Counted from the stretch's first letter, positions 43,489 to 52,759 are shown. The stretch is DNA of 64,000 nt from Bacteroides caecimuris (GCF_001688725.2 NZ_CP015401.2:1-64000); one strand, 5' to 3'. The notes: a model not told the origin generated them from the sequence alone. Made by a program: numbers and translations.

Positions 43489-45030
43489 ATGGCACAAGAA
43501 GACGTTTTTAAGAAGCTTGTATCGCATTGCAAAGAGTATGGTTTCGTATTTCCTTCGAGCGATATCTACGACGGACTAGGCGCTGTGTATGACTACGGTC
43601 AGATGGGCGTTGAATTGAAAAATAACATTAAGAAATATTGGTGGGACAGCATGGTGCTGTTGCACGAGAACATTGTCGGTATCGACTCTGCCATCTTTAT
43701 GCATCCTACTATCTGGAAAGCTTCCGGACACGTTGACGCATTCAATGACCCTTTGATTGACAATAAAGACTCTAAGAAACGTTATCGTGCTGACGTGTTG
43801 ATCGAAGAACAGTTGGCAAAGTATGACGATAAAATCAATAAAGAAGTAGCGAAAGCTGCCAAGAGATTCGGCGAATCTTTTGATGAGGCTCAATTCCGTT
43901 CTACCAACGGACGTGTATTGGAGCATCAGGCAAAACGTGACGCTCTTCACACTCGCTTTGCTACAGCTCTGAACGACGGTAATCTGGAAGAGTTACGCCA
44001 GATCATTATTGATGAAGAAATCGTATGTCCGATTTCTGGTACAAAGAACTGGACAGAAGTTCGTCAGTTTAATCTGATGTTCTCTACTGAAATGGGTTCT
44101 ACTTCCGAAGGAGCAATGAAGGTTTATCTTCGTCCGGAAACTGCACAGGGTATTTTTGTAAACTACCTCAATGTACAGAAGACAGGTCGTATGAAAGTTC
44201 CTTTCGGTATTGCACAGATTGGTAAGGCTTTCCGTAACGAGATCGTTGCCCGTCAGTTTATCTTCCGTATGCGTGAGTTCGAACAGATGGAAATGCAGTT
44301 CTTTGTAAAACCGGGAACCGAACTCGACTGGTTCAAGAAATGGAAAGAAATCCGTCTGAAATGGCACAAGGCTCTTGGTTTCGGAGATGCAAGCTATCGT
44401 TATCATGACCATGATAAACTGGCTCACTACGCAAATGCGGCTACTGATATTGAATTCCTGATGCCGTTCGGATTCAAGGAAGTGGAAGGTATTCACTCTC
44501 GTACTAACTTCGACTTGTCTCAACATGAGAAGTTCTCAGGAAAGAGCATCAAATACTTCGATCCGGAACTGAACGAATCTTATACTCCGTACGTAATCGA
44601 AACTTCTATCGGTGTGGACCGTATGTTTCTCAGCATCATGAGCGCAGCTTATTGCGAAGAACAACTGGAAAATGGTGAAAGCCGCGTAGTGTTGAAATTG
44701 CCTGCTGCTTTGGCTCCGGTGAAACTGGCTGTTATGCCGTTGGTGAAGAAAGACGGTCTGCCTGAAAAGGCCCGTGAGATTATTGACAGCCTGAAGTTCC
44801 ACTTCCATTGCCAATATGATGAAAAGGATAGTATCGGTAAGCGTTATCGCCGTCAGGATGCTATCGGTACTCCGTACTGTGTGACAGTTGATCATCAAAC
44901 ATTAGAAGATAACTGCGTGACATTGCGTAACCGCGATACCATGCAACAAGAGCGTGTAGCTATCTCTGAATTGAATAATATCATTGCAGACAGAGTAAGT
45001 ATCACTTCTCTATTAAAAACTTTACAATAA
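43489..45030 (+). CDS. glyS: Glycyl-tRNA synthetase (single-chain, alpha2 type)
   Basis: A 513-residue class II aminoacyl-tRNA synthetase that charges tRNA-Gly with glycine. It is of the alpha2 type found in eukaryotes, archaea and some bacteria, not the alpha2beta2 type of E. coli. Class II motifs are visible: DGLGAVYDYGQMG near residue 27, YLRPETAQGIFVN, IAQIGKAFRNEI with MREFEQMEMQFF (motif 2), and ETSIGVDRMF (motif 3). The C-terminal anticodon-binding domain begins near VKLAVMPLVKK. It is an essential housekeeping gene, followed 11 nt later by the FKBP gene. Confidence 0.97.
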   Translation: MAQEDVFKKLVSHCKEYGFVFPSSDIYDGLGAVYDYGQMGVELKNNIKKYWWDSMVLLHENIVGIDSAIFMHPTIWKASGHVDAFNDPLIDNKDSKKRYRADVLIEEQLAKYDDKINKEVAKAAKRFGESFDEAQFRSTNGRVLEHQAKRDALHTRFATALNDGNLEELRQIIIDEEIVCPISGTKNWTEVRQFNLMFSTEMGSTSEGAMKVYLRPETAQGIFVNYLNVQKTGRMKVPFGIAQIGKAFRNEIVARQFIFRMREFEQMEMQFFVKPGTELDWFKKWKEIRLKWHKALGFGDASYRYHDHDKLAHYANAATDIEFLMPFGFKEVEGIHSRTNFDLSQHEKFSGKSIKYFDPELNESYTPYVIETSIGVDRMFLSIMSAAYCEEQLENGESRVVLKLPAALAPVKLAVMPLVKKDGLPEKAREIIDSLKFHFHCQYDEKDSIGKRYRRQDAIGTPYCVTVDHQTLEDNCVTLRNRDTMQQERVAISELNNIIADRVSITSLLKTLQ

Positions 45031-45041
45031 ACCTTTGACGA

Positions 45042-45602
45042 ATGAGTAAAAAGATCTATTTATTCTCCTTAGTATTGCTGGCTTTGGTGTTCACTGCTTG
45101 TAGTGAAACGGAAGAGACGAGCAAATATGATAACTGGCGTGCACGTAATGAAGCTTTTATAGACTCGATCGCTAGTGTGTATGATAGTCCTGAAAATCAA
45201 GCTTTGGCTAATAATAATCCGGAGAAACTTCATCGTTATAAAGATGAGGTAACAGGTCAATGGATATATGTTAAGAAGGTGAAAAATGGGACAGGCAAAG
45301 AGTTGCCTCAATATACTTCTACGGTAAGTGCACATTATCGTATGTCTTATTTCAATGGAGATGTAGTTCAACAGACTTATACAGGAACAGAGCCTACAGA
45401 GTTTGATTCTCCGGCAAATTTCACATTGAATGGTGTTATTTCCGGTTGGTCTTATACGTTGATTCATATGGTAGCTGGTGATTTTTGGACTTTGTATATT
45501 CCTTATCAAAGTGGGTATGGTTCAAGCACTAATGATGATAATCTAGAAGCTTATTCTGCATTAGTATATAATGTTAGGTTGGAGAAGATTGTAGAGAGAT
45601 AA
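45042..45602 (+). CDS. FKBP-type peptidyl-prolyl isomerase lipoprotein
   Basis: A 186-residue lipoprotein (LALVFTACSE, lipid Cys20). After a helical N-terminal stretch (about 28-65), residues about 75-186 form an FKBP domain: VSAHYRMSYFNGDVVQQTY, FTLNGVISGWSYTLIHM, GDFWTLYIPYQSGYGSS and ALVYNVRLEKI. These fit FKBP strands with an altered active site (for example IPYQSGYG). It probably assists folding of exported proteins in the periplasm. It is co-transcribed with glyS, and a clear terminator follows. Confidence 0.88.
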   Translation: MSKKIYLFSLVLLALVFTACSETEETSKYDNWRARNEAFIDSIASVYDSPENQALANNNPEKLHRYKDEVTGQWIYVKKVKNGTGKELPQYTSTVSAHYRMSYFNGDVVQQTYTGTEPTEFDSPANFTLNGVISGWSYTLIHMVAGDFWTLYIPYQSGYGSSTNDDNLEAYSALVYNVRLEKIVER

Positions 45603-45626
45603 TCTTATAACAATATAATAAATACG

Positions 45627-45669
45627 AATATAGGTGTTGGGTCTAAATGATACAACACCTATATTTTTT
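45627..45669 (+). terminator. Rho-independent terminator after the FKBP gene
   Basis: A 13-bp perfect stem (AATATAGGTGTTG at 45627-45639, complement at 45653-45665), a 13-nt loop and a run of T (45664-45669). It ends the glyS operon. Confidence 0.85.
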
Positions 45670-46021
45670 CATAATAATAACAGACTTACCTTCTTAGAGA
45701 TTATACAATATCGTTTTTCTAAAAGTATATAAGGAATTATTTCTTTTGTTTTGTTCCTCCTTGCTTGAATTACAGAAGATTACATTTTTGATTTTTTTTA
45801 TACTACTCTCCCTAATCTGCAAATGTGTCATTCATGGCAAGGCTATTACTTTGTTTAGTACGACTAATCCTGAAAATGTGAAAAAGAATATCGCTGGCTA
45901 TTCGTGAAGCGGCAGAATTGGTAAGAATGAGGAAACTGGTTGAGTTCTGATAAGTTCTTTTGATGAGTATAGTTGTTGATGCCCGTTGTTCCGGGTATGT
46001 AATAGGTGTGAGATGGGGTAA
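45670..46021. other. Intergenic region with a possible frameshifted gene remnant
   Basis: No intact gene. At about 45835-45951 two short plus-strand frames look protein-like and join by a shift near 45900 (ITLFSTTNPENVKKNIAGYS, then REAAELVRMRKLVEF before a TGA). This may be the tail of a decayed reductase or other enzyme; I cannot identify it. The rest is AT-rich with no recognised signal. Confidence 0.3.
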
Positions 46022-46130
46022 TGTAACATGGGTAAATATAGATGTAACATCCTTTATCCGATATGTAGCATCACAAAGAAATCATGTAGCATACTTGGGG
46101 TAATATATCTGTTTGCATTTTCTATTTTTG
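46022..46130 (+). promoter_or_regulatory. Promoter with four 21-bp-spaced TGTARCAT half-sites (array 1)
   Basis: TGTAACAT at 46022 and 46043, and TGTAGCAT at 46064 and 46085: four direct copies at exactly 21-bp steps. A -7 box TATTTTTG follows at 46123-46130, with 30 nt between it and the last copy. It drives the first GH43 gene (46174). This phasing places all copies on one face of the helix, as for AraC-domain dimers. Confidence 0.8.
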
Positions 46131-46173
46131 TGATGTGGAAGATAACAAGGAACATTTATAGAAAACAAATATC

Positions 46174-47556
46174 ATGAAAACAAAACTCAAATTGACGACT
46201 GGTCTTGTTTTGCTCACGATCTGTCCTGCGTTGCAAGCACAGAATCCAGTGGTGCAAACCTCGTACACTCCTGACCCGGCACCCTTTGTTTATCGGGACA
46301 CCGTATTCCTCTTTACAGATCATGATGAGGATGATGCCCAATACTTCAAGATGAAAGACTGGCAACTGTACAGTACCACTGATATGGTGAACTGGACTTA
46401 TCGGGGGACTCCTATGTCGACAGCTACTTTCCAATGGGCTAAACAAGGAGACAATGCTTGGGCTGCACAAGCAGTAGAACGCAATGGCAAGTGGTATTGG
46501 TATATTTGCGCCGAAGACACTACGAAGCATTTGCATGGAATTGGCGTAGGCGTAGCAGACTCTCCCACAGGTCCCTATACTGATCCTCTGAAACGTCCGC
46601 TTGTTCCGGGCGATTGGGGGTATATTGATCCTTCCGTTTTTATCGACGATGATGGGCAGGCGTATCTCTTCTGGGGAAACAACGGGCTGTGGTATGCCAG
46701 ATTGAATGAAGATATGATTTCTTTAGGCAGTGAAGTGATAAGAGTTAATACAGAAGATACGGACGCTTTCGGACCGCTTGTGGTGAAACATGATTATCAG
46801 TTGAATAAACGAATCCCGAAAACCAATTATGAGGAAGGACCGTGGGTGTTCAAACGCAACGGAATCTATTATCTTGTCTATGCTGCCGGTGGAGTTCCGG
46901 AACATATGGCTTATTCTACTGCAAAGAATATCAACGGTCCATGGAAATATCAGGGGCGTATAATGAATGAAGCGGAAAACAGCTTTACCATTCATGGTGG
47001 AAGCATCGAATTTAAAGGGCGGAATTTCATGTTCTATCACAACGGCCTTTTGCCGAACGGTGGAGGCTTTCGTCGGTCTACTGCCATTGAGGAGTTCACG
47101 TTTGGTGAGAACGGTGAGATTCCTTTTATTCCTTTCACTAAAGAAGGAGTACGTACCCCGACTGCCAACCTGAACCCTTATCAACGGGTAGAGGCTGAAA
47201 CAATGGCTTTCGGTTATGGCTTGAAGACGGACCGCCTGCCTGGCAATAATCATTATCTGACTTCCATTCATAACGGCGATTGGCTGAGACTTCGTGCCGT
47301 AGACTTCAAGAACGGAGAAGCGAATCATGTTGTCGCTTCTCTTCCTAAAGTAAGAGCAGGTGGAACCATTGAATTTTATGTAGACAATTTGGGTGGAAAA
47401 CCGATAGCTATATTGCCTGTCGCACCAACTGATAAGAAGCAGCAAGAGTGGCAAGCGGATATTCAGAAGAAAGTGACCGGCATACACGACTTGTATTTGC
47501 TTTTCCGGGGTGGTGACGATGAATTGTTTGATTTCGATTGGTGGCAATTTAAATAA
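46174..47556 (+). CDS. GH43 enzyme with C-terminal CBM6-like domain
   Basis: A 460-residue secreted enzyme with a signal peptide to about residue 22 (ALQAQNP). The GH43 five-bladed propeller is at about 25-325. The likely catalytic base is in SYTPDPAPFVY, the pKa-modulating Asp in YIDPSVFIDDDG and the acid in NYEEGPWVFKR. A CBM6-type beta-sandwich (about 332-460; NPYQRVEAETMAFGYGL) follows. Likely activity is alpha-L-arabinofuranosidase or beta-xylosidase on arabinoxylan. It is a paralogue of 56893-58224. First gene of the xylan locus, directly under array 1. Confidence 0.9.
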   Translation: MKTKLKLTTGLVLLTICPALQAQNPVVQTSYTPDPAPFVYRDTVFLFTDHDEDDAQYFKMKDWQLYSTTDMVNWTYRGTPMSTATFQWAKQGDNAWAAQAVERNGKWYWYICAEDTTKHLHGIGVGVADSPTGPYTDPLKRPLVPGDWGYIDPSVFIDDDGQAYLFWGNNGLWYARLNEDMISLGSEVIRVNTEDTDAFGPLVVKHDYQLNKRIPKTNYEEGPWVFKRNGIYYLVYAAGGVPEHMAYSTAKNINGPWKYQGRIMNEAENSFTIHGGSIEFKGRNFMFYHNGLLPNGGGFRRSTAIEEFTFGENGEIPFIPFTKEGVRTPTANLNPYQRVEAETMAFGYGLKTDRLPGNNHYLTSIHNGDWLRLRAVDFKNGEANHVVASLPKVRAGGTIEFYVDNLGGKPIAILPVAPTDKKQQEWQADIQKKVTGIHDLYLLFRGGDDELFDFDWWQFK

Positions 47557-47615
47557 TTCGTTTTCAAATAATTCGCTTTCAAATAATAGATAATATAGCC
47601 AGTTAACAAAAAACG

Positions 47616-49220
47616 ATGATTATGCTGAAAACAAAAATCAACACTATTCTGCTGTGTACTCTTTTTACATGGTTCTTCCCGCTATCAGCCGGAGCACAAT
47701 ACCGTAATCCTATTCTTTATGCTGACGTGCCCGATATGTCAGTATGTCGCGCAGGCGATTACTTTTATATGGTTTCCACCACTATGCACCTGATGCCGGG
47801 AGCGCCTATCATGCGTTCGCCGGACATGAAACATTGGGAAACTATCAGCTACGTATTTCCCCGCATTGACGATGGTCCCCGTTATGATCTGCTCGAAGGT
47901 ACTGCTTACGGGCAAGGACAATGGGCATCATCCATCCGCTATCATGACGGTAAATTCTATGTATGGTTTACAGCCAATGGCGCGCCCGGACGCGGATTTG
48001 TCTATACTGCGACAGATCCGGCCGGTCCCTGGAAACTTCTTTCGCGCCCCCCGCATTTCCATGACGGTTCGCTTCTTTTTGATGATGACGGGCGGGTGTA
48101 TCTCTTTCACGGTACAGGACAGCTTACGGAGTTGAAACCCGATTTGACCGATGTACTTCCCGGTGGCATCAACCAGCAGATCTTTGAACGGGATGCTGAC
48201 GAACAAGGTCTGTTGGAAGGTAGTTCCGTCATCAAGCATAATGGGAAATATTACTTGCTGATGATTTCTATGGATTGGAGTATTCCCGGCCGTCTGCGTC
48301 GTGAAGTATGCTATCGTGCCGATAAGATTACCGGACCTTACGAAAAACGTGTCATTCTTGAAACAGAGTTTGACGGGCATGGCGGTGTTGGTCAGGGATG
48401 CATCGTAGACGGGAAAAACGGTGAATGGTACGGACTGATTTTTCAGGATCGTGGTGGCGTAGGGCGTGTGCCGTGCCTCATGCCTTGTACATGGACGGAA
48501 GATGGTTGGCCTATGCTGGGAGACAAGAATGGGCGCATCCCGAATGATACCACTTTATCGTATATGTCAATGGAGGGTATCTGCGGTTCGGATGATTTTT
48601 CCGCTTCCGGGCTTTCCCTCTATTGGCAGTGGAATCATAACCCCGTCGATCAGGCATGGAGTCTTACCGATCGTCCCGGATTTCTGCGTTTGAAAACCTC
48701 CCGTGTGGTAGATAACCTGTTTGTTGCTCCCAATACGTTGACCCAACGTATGGTAGGACCGAAATGCATGGGCACTGTCAGTCTCTCTCTGGCGGGGATG
48801 AAAGATGGTGACCGTGCGGGATTATCGGCTTTTAATGGTGACAGCGGTGTGCTTACGGTTGAAAAGAACGGAAATAAACTGTCTCTTGTGATGAGTGAAC
48901 AGAAAAGTGTGTTTGATAAAACGAAGCATGCCATTAGCCGTGTGGATATGACCGAACAAGCCCGTATACCTCTTAAAAAAGAGCTTGTCTACTTGCGTGT
49001 GGAAGGTGACTTTACCAATGGACGGGATGAGGCACGTTTCTCTTATAGTCTTGATGGGAAAGCATGGATACCTGTCGGTCTGCCTATTAAGATGAAATTT
49101 GACTACACCCGCATGTTCATGGGCAGTAAGTTTGCCATATTTAATTATGCTACACGTTCCGTGGGCGGTTATGTGGATGTAGACTCTTTTGATTATTCGT
49201 TCTGTGATGCGTCAATGTAA
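47616..49220 (+). CDS. GH43 beta-xylosidase/arabinofuranosidase with C-terminal beta-sandwich
   Basis: A 534-residue secreted enzyme with a signal peptide to about residue 27 (LSAGAQ). The GH43 propeller has the base Asp in ADVPDMSVCRAGDYFYM, a second Asp in HFHDGSLLFDDDG and the acid Glu in GLLEGSSVIKH. A C-terminal Ig-like GH43 C2 domain spans about 325-534 (YWQWNHNPVDQAWSL). The subgroup resembles xylan- and arabinoxylan-active enzymes. It follows the first GH43 gene by 59 nt and has no separate TAnnTTTG promoter that I can see. ATG 47622 is an equally good start. Confidence 0.9.
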   Translation: MIMLKTKINTILLCTLFTWFFPLSAGAQYRNPILYADVPDMSVCRAGDYFYMVSTTMHLMPGAPIMRSPDMKHWETISYVFPRIDDGPRYDLLEGTAYGQGQWASSIRYHDGKFYVWFTANGAPGRGFVYTATDPAGPWKLLSRPPHFHDGSLLFDDDGRVYLFHGTGQLTELKPDLTDVLPGGINQQIFERDADEQGLLEGSSVIKHNGKYYLLMISMDWSIPGRLRREVCYRADKITGPYEKRVILETEFDGHGGVGQGCIVDGKNGEWYGLIFQDRGGVGRVPCLMPCTWTEDGWPMLGDKNGRIPNDTTLSYMSMEGICGSDDFSASGLSLYWQWNHNPVDQAWSLTDRPGFLRLKTSRVVDNLFVAPNTLTQRMVGPKCMGTVSLSLAGMKDGDRAGLSAFNGDSGVLTVEKNGNKLSLVMSEQKSVFDKTKHAISRVDMTEQARIPLKKELVYLRVEGDFTNGRDEARFSYSLDGKAWIPVGLPIKMKFDYTRMFMGSKFAIFNYATRSVGGYVDVDSFDYSFCDASM

Positions 49221-49281
49221 CACACAAATATGTATTTGTCACCAATGGAACATTGTTTTATTGGGAAATAGGCTATTTTTG
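49216..49281 (+). promoter_or_regulatory. Weak two-copy version of the xylan-locus operator before GH3
   Basis: TGTAACAC (49216, overlapping the end of the preceding gene) and TGTCACCA (49237) lie 21 bp apart. A -7 box TATTTTTG is at 49274-49281, with 29 nt after the second copy. The geometry matches the strong arrays, but only two degenerate copies remain. Confidence 0.5.
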
Positions 49282-49315
49282 TTTCCAAATTAATCATAAC
49301 TAATAAGTATATAAT

Positions 49316-51904
49316 ATGATGAAAAGAGGTTGGATACCGATTATGGGTGTTTGTTTGGTGTTATCGTTTTCGGCATGTAAGCAGTTGCTGCCTTATCAGG
49401 ACACTTCTTTAACGGCGGAACAACGGGCGGAGGATTTGTTGCCCCGGTTGACTTTGGAAGAAAAAGTATCAATCATGCAAAATGCGTCACCTGCTATCCC
49501 CCGGCTGGGGATTAAAGAATATGAGTGGTGGAATGAAGCGTTGCACGGTGTGGGACGTGCCGGATTGGCTACTGTTTTTCCCCAGTCTATCGGTATGGGA
49601 GCTTCTTTTAATGATTCATTATTATATGAAGTGTTCAATGCCACTTCCGATGAGGCTCGCGTAAAATCGCGTATTTTCGGTGAAAGTGGCGTGTTGAAAC
49701 GCTATCAGGGATTAACATTCTGGACACCGAATGTCAATATATTCCGTGACCCTCGTTGGGGACGTGGTCAGGAAACCTACGGTGAAGACCCTTATCTGAC
49801 AGGACAAATGGGAATGGCTGTAGTCCGTGGCTTGCAAGGACCGGAAGATGCCGGATATGATAAGCTGCACGCATGTGCCAAGCACTTTGCCGTTCATTCA
49901 GGACCGGAGTGGAACCGGCATAGTTTTGATGCGGAGAATATAGCTCCCCGGGATTTATGGGAAACCTATCTGCCTGCTTTTAAAGATTTGGTACAGAAAG
50001 CGCATGTAAAGGAAGTGATGTGTGCCTACAATCGTTTTGAGGGAGAACCTTGTTGTGGCAGCAATCGCCTGTTGATGCAAATATTGCGGGATGAATGGGG
50101 ATACAAAGGCATTGTAGTCTCTGACTGTGGAGCGATTTCCGATTTCCATAGACCGGGAACGCATGGGACTCATCCGGACAAGGAACACGCTTCGGCAGCT
50201 GCTGTGCGGACAGGCACAGACCTTGAATGTGGAAGTGAATATGCTTCACTGGCGGATGCTGTAAAAGCCGGGTTGATTGACGAAAAAGAAATAGATATTT
50301 CATTGAAACGTTTGTTGACAGCACGTTTTGAACTGGGAGAAATGGACGAACAACCGGCTTGGTCGGAAATTCCGGCCTCTGTGCTGAATAGTAAGGAACA
50401 TCAGGCATTGGCTTTGCGTATGGCTCGTGAGTCATTGGTGCTCTTGCAGAATAAAAACAACATCCTGCCTCTGAATACCCATCTGAAAGTAGCCGTTATG
50501 GGACCTAATGCCAATGACTCCGTGATGCAGTGGGGAAATTATAACGGTATTCCGGCACATACGGTTACCTTATTGGAAGCTGTCCGTGCCAAACTACCGG
50601 AAGGGCAAATCATATACGAACCGGGTTGTGACCGTGTGGACGGAAAGACACTCCAAAGCCTGTTTGATGAATGTAGCATAAACGGTAAACCCGGTTTCCT
50701 GGCAGAATATTGGAATAATCGTGAGCGTGAAGGGGAAGTTGTTGCTACCGATCAGATTTCCACTCCGTTCCATTTTGCGACAACAGGGGCTACTACATTT
50801 GCGCCCGGTGTGGAAATCACTAGTTTCTCGGCTCGTTATGAATCAGTCTTTCGTCCTTCGCAGTCGGGTGATGTTGTTTTCCGTTTTCAATTGGACGGTG
50901 CGGTGACACTTATTATCGACGGCGAACAAGTGGCGGAAAAAGTATATGTAAAAAATCCGACGAATCTTTATACCTTGCAGGCAAAAGCAGGAAAAGAATA
51001 TAAGGTCGAAATTCTGTTCACTCAACGGAATGAAGGGGCAACCCTCGATTTTGATATGGGCAAAGAGATGGAAATCAATCTGGATAAGGCTGTAGAGAAA
51101 GTAAAAGATGCCGATGTGGTTCTTTTTGCAGGTGGAATTTCTCCAAGTCTGGAAGGAGAGGAAATGCCGGTTGCTGTTCCCGGATTTAAAGGTGGTGACC
51201 GTACGGATATTGAACTTCCCGCTGTTCAGCGTAATCTGTTGAAAGCATTGAAGAAGGCAGGAAAGAAGGTGGTCTTTATCAATTATTCCGGTTCGGCTAT
51301 CGGGTTGGTGCCGGAGACAACTACTTGTGAAGCGATTCTGCAGGCATGGTATCCGGGACAGGCGGGTGGTACGGCTATCGTTGATGCTCTTTGGGGAGAG
51401 TATAATCCCGGCGGACGCTTGCCGGTCACTTTCTATAAGGATGTGAATCAATTGCCGGACTTTGAAGACTATTCCATGAAGGGGCGTACCTATCGGTATA
51501 TGCAACAGCAACCACTTTTCCCATTCGGTCATGGGCTGAGTTATACTACGTTTACTTATGGTGAGGCTAATCTAAGTAAGAATACGATTGGAAATGGAGA
51601 AACGGTTACGCTGACTGTTCCGGTAAGTAATGTAGGGCAGCGCGACGGAGATGAAGTGGTTCAGGTTTATCTGCGGTCTCCGGCAGATAAAGACGGTCCT
51701 CGTTATACCTTGCGTGCTTTCAAGCGCGTCCACATTCCTGCGGGGCAAACTAAATCAGTAACCATTCCTCTTACCTATGAGAGTTTCGAATGGTTTGATG
51801 AGGCGACTAATGCCATGCATCCGGTGGCTGGTACGTATGAATTGCTGTATGGAGGCTCTTCCGATGAAAATCAGTTGAAAGCGATAGTGATGGATGTGCA
51901 ATAA
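49316..51904 (+). CDS. GH3 beta-xylosidase with inserted PA14 domain
   Basis: An 862-residue lipoprotein (LVLSFSACKQ, lipid Cys21). The GH3 N-terminal barrel (about 35-330) has the nucleophile Asp270 in GIVVSDCGAIS; the SDC form is typical of beta-xylosidases. The GH3 C-terminal sandwich is interrupted by a PA14-like domain (about 455-600; PGFLAEYWNN, FRFQLDGAVTLIIDG). A fibronectin-like C-terminal domain (about 745-855; DEVVQVYLRSPAD) ends the protein. It cleaves xylose from xylo-oligosaccharide ends. Weak operator and -7 sequences upstream suggest partly independent transcription. Confidence 0.93.
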   Translation: MMKRGWIPIMGVCLVLSFSACKQLLPYQDTSLTAEQRAEDLLPRLTLEEKVSIMQNASPAIPRLGIKEYEWWNEALHGVGRAGLATVFPQSIGMGASFNDSLLYEVFNATSDEARVKSRIFGESGVLKRYQGLTFWTPNVNIFRDPRWGRGQETYGEDPYLTGQMGMAVVRGLQGPEDAGYDKLHACAKHFAVHSGPEWNRHSFDAENIAPRDLWETYLPAFKDLVQKAHVKEVMCAYNRFEGEPCCGSNRLLMQILRDEWGYKGIVVSDCGAISDFHRPGTHGTHPDKEHASAAAVRTGTDLECGSEYASLADAVKAGLIDEKEIDISLKRLLTARFELGEMDEQPAWSEIPASVLNSKEHQALALRMARESLVLLQNKNNILPLNTHLKVAVMGPNANDSVMQWGNYNGIPAHTVTLLEAVRAKLPEGQIIYEPGCDRVDGKTLQSLFDECSINGKPGFLAEYWNNREREGEVVATDQISTPFHFATTGATTFAPGVEITSFSARYESVFRPSQSGDVVFRFQLDGAVTLIIDGEQVAEKVYVKNPTNLYTLQAKAGKEYKVEILFTQRNEGATLDFDMGKEMEINLDKAVEKVKDADVVLFAGGISPSLEGEEMPVAVPGFKGGDRTDIELPAVQRNLLKALKKAGKKVVFINYSGSAIGLVPETTTCEAILQAWYPGQAGGTAIVDALWGEYNPGGRLPVTFYKDVNQLPDFEDYSMKGRTYRYMQQQPLFPFGHGLSYTTFTYGEANLSKNTIGNGETVTLTVPVSNVGQRDGDEVVQVYLRSPADKDGPRYTLRAFKRVHIPAGQTKSVTIPLTYESFEWFDEATNAMHPVAGTYELLYGGSSDENQLKAIVMDVQ

Positions 51905-51970
51905 TCATACTTCCTGATTTTATCCGATTCATTGGAACTATTTACTTTCTACTGCTGATATAAATAAGAG

Positions 51971-52047
51971 GCTGTCTAAAAAGTCGTTAATAACTCTAAC
52001 TCTTTCCTGAAGGAGGAGAATTTAATAGAACCGACTTTTTAGACAGC
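51971..52047. repeat. Long inverted repeat with 16-bp perfect arms
   Basis: GCTGTCTAAAAAGTCG (51971-51986) is exactly complementary to 52032-52047. The interior shares AAGGAGGAGAATTT and TAACT/AACTC words with the inverted repeat at 95-152. It lies 66 bp after the GH3 stop and could terminate transcription in either direction or be a dispersed repeat. Confidence 0.7.
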
Positions 52048-52370
52048 TTCCTACTAGAAAAGATTTTCTTCTTTTATTTCTCATATTCTCATCATTTTAG
52101 ATAATACGCAGATTATCAGGTGTGTTCCTTATGAGAAATACTTTCCGGAAATTCATTTCTCATACTTTTCCTCCTTATTTTATTCTTATTCTCATCCTAT
52201 TTGGGGGCATATCAAGGTATTTCTCATAGTCAAATGCCCTTGTTTGCCTCTCTATCCTATGAGATATATAGAGCTACTTCACGTCTGATTCATTAATAGA
52301 AAAGTTTCTCTTCATTACCGGTAAACTTGTTTTTAGTTACTGGTAAAGTTGTTTTGCGCCTATTGCAAAC

Positions 52371-52456
52371 TATAAACGCAAGTTTTGTTTTTATAAATGA
52401 AGCTTGCGTTTATATAATTGCAAGTTCCGTTTTTATAAACAAAGCTTGCAATTATA
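52371..52456. repeat. Tandem pair of 12-bp-stem hairpins
   Basis: TATAAACGCAAG (52371) pairs with 52403-52414, and TATAATTGCAAG (52413) pairs with 52445-52456. Each loop is 20 nt, and the loops are similar (both contain GTTTTTATAAA). The unit repeats with a 42-bp period, the stems overlapping by two bases. Confidence 0.65.
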
Positions 52457-52651
52457 GATTGTAATTAAGAAAAAACAAGTTTATATACTGAGTTGCAGAA
52501 GTTTTCAATTAATAGGGAGCAAGTTTATTATTAATAGATCAGATCCTTTCCATTAATACTTATCGTGAAATCCTCCCATTCCACAGGCAATTGTCCTTAG
52601 TTGTCTTTTCAATCTGACATACCTCTTATCATTTTATGGATTTAAGACTGG

Positions 52652-52759
52652 TGTAACATCGAAAAAGAAGAATGTTACATGTCTGTGATAAATGTAACTT
52701 ATATATAGATGCCTGTAGCATGATTCTACATATATGATAAAACCGAATCGATACATTTG
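52652..52759 (+). promoter_or_regulatory. Promoter with four phased half-sites (array 2)
   Basis: TGTAACAT (52652), TGTTACAT (52673), TGTAACTT (52693) and TGTAGCAT (52714): steps of 21, 20 and 21 bp. A -7 box TACATTTG follows at 52752-52759, with 30 nt after the last copy. It drives the GH43 gene at 52808. Confidence 0.8.

Larger units (their letters stand above)
51905..52651. other. 750-bp non-coding region rich in palindromes
   Basis: No gene is supported. It holds a long inverted repeat (51971-52047) and a 10-bp palindrome TATGAGAAAT (52130-52139 with 52155-52164). Further TTTCTCAT words occur near 52076 and 52220. There is a tandem pair of hairpins (52371-52456), preceded by two roughly 22-bp repeats starting TACYGGTAAA (52316 and 52338). 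The composition is AT-rich and unlike coding sequence. Confidence 0.6.

Noticed and set aside
43993..44526. 177-codon minus-strand open frame inside glyS
   Set aside because: Antisense to class II synthetase motifs; no support.
46723..47547. 274-codon minus-strand open frame inside the first GH43 gene
   Set aside because: Antisense to a well-supported GH43/CBM6 enzyme; its translation shows no known motif.
50843..51532. 229-codon minus-strand open frame inside the GH3 gene
   Set aside because: Antisense to the GH3 C-terminal domains and PA14 insert; no independent support.
52652..52721. Short direct repeats at about 21-bp steps, considered as a CRISPR array
   Set aside because: The repeated word is only 8 bp and the period too short for CRISPR. 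Position before a -7 box at three genes fits operator half-sites instead.
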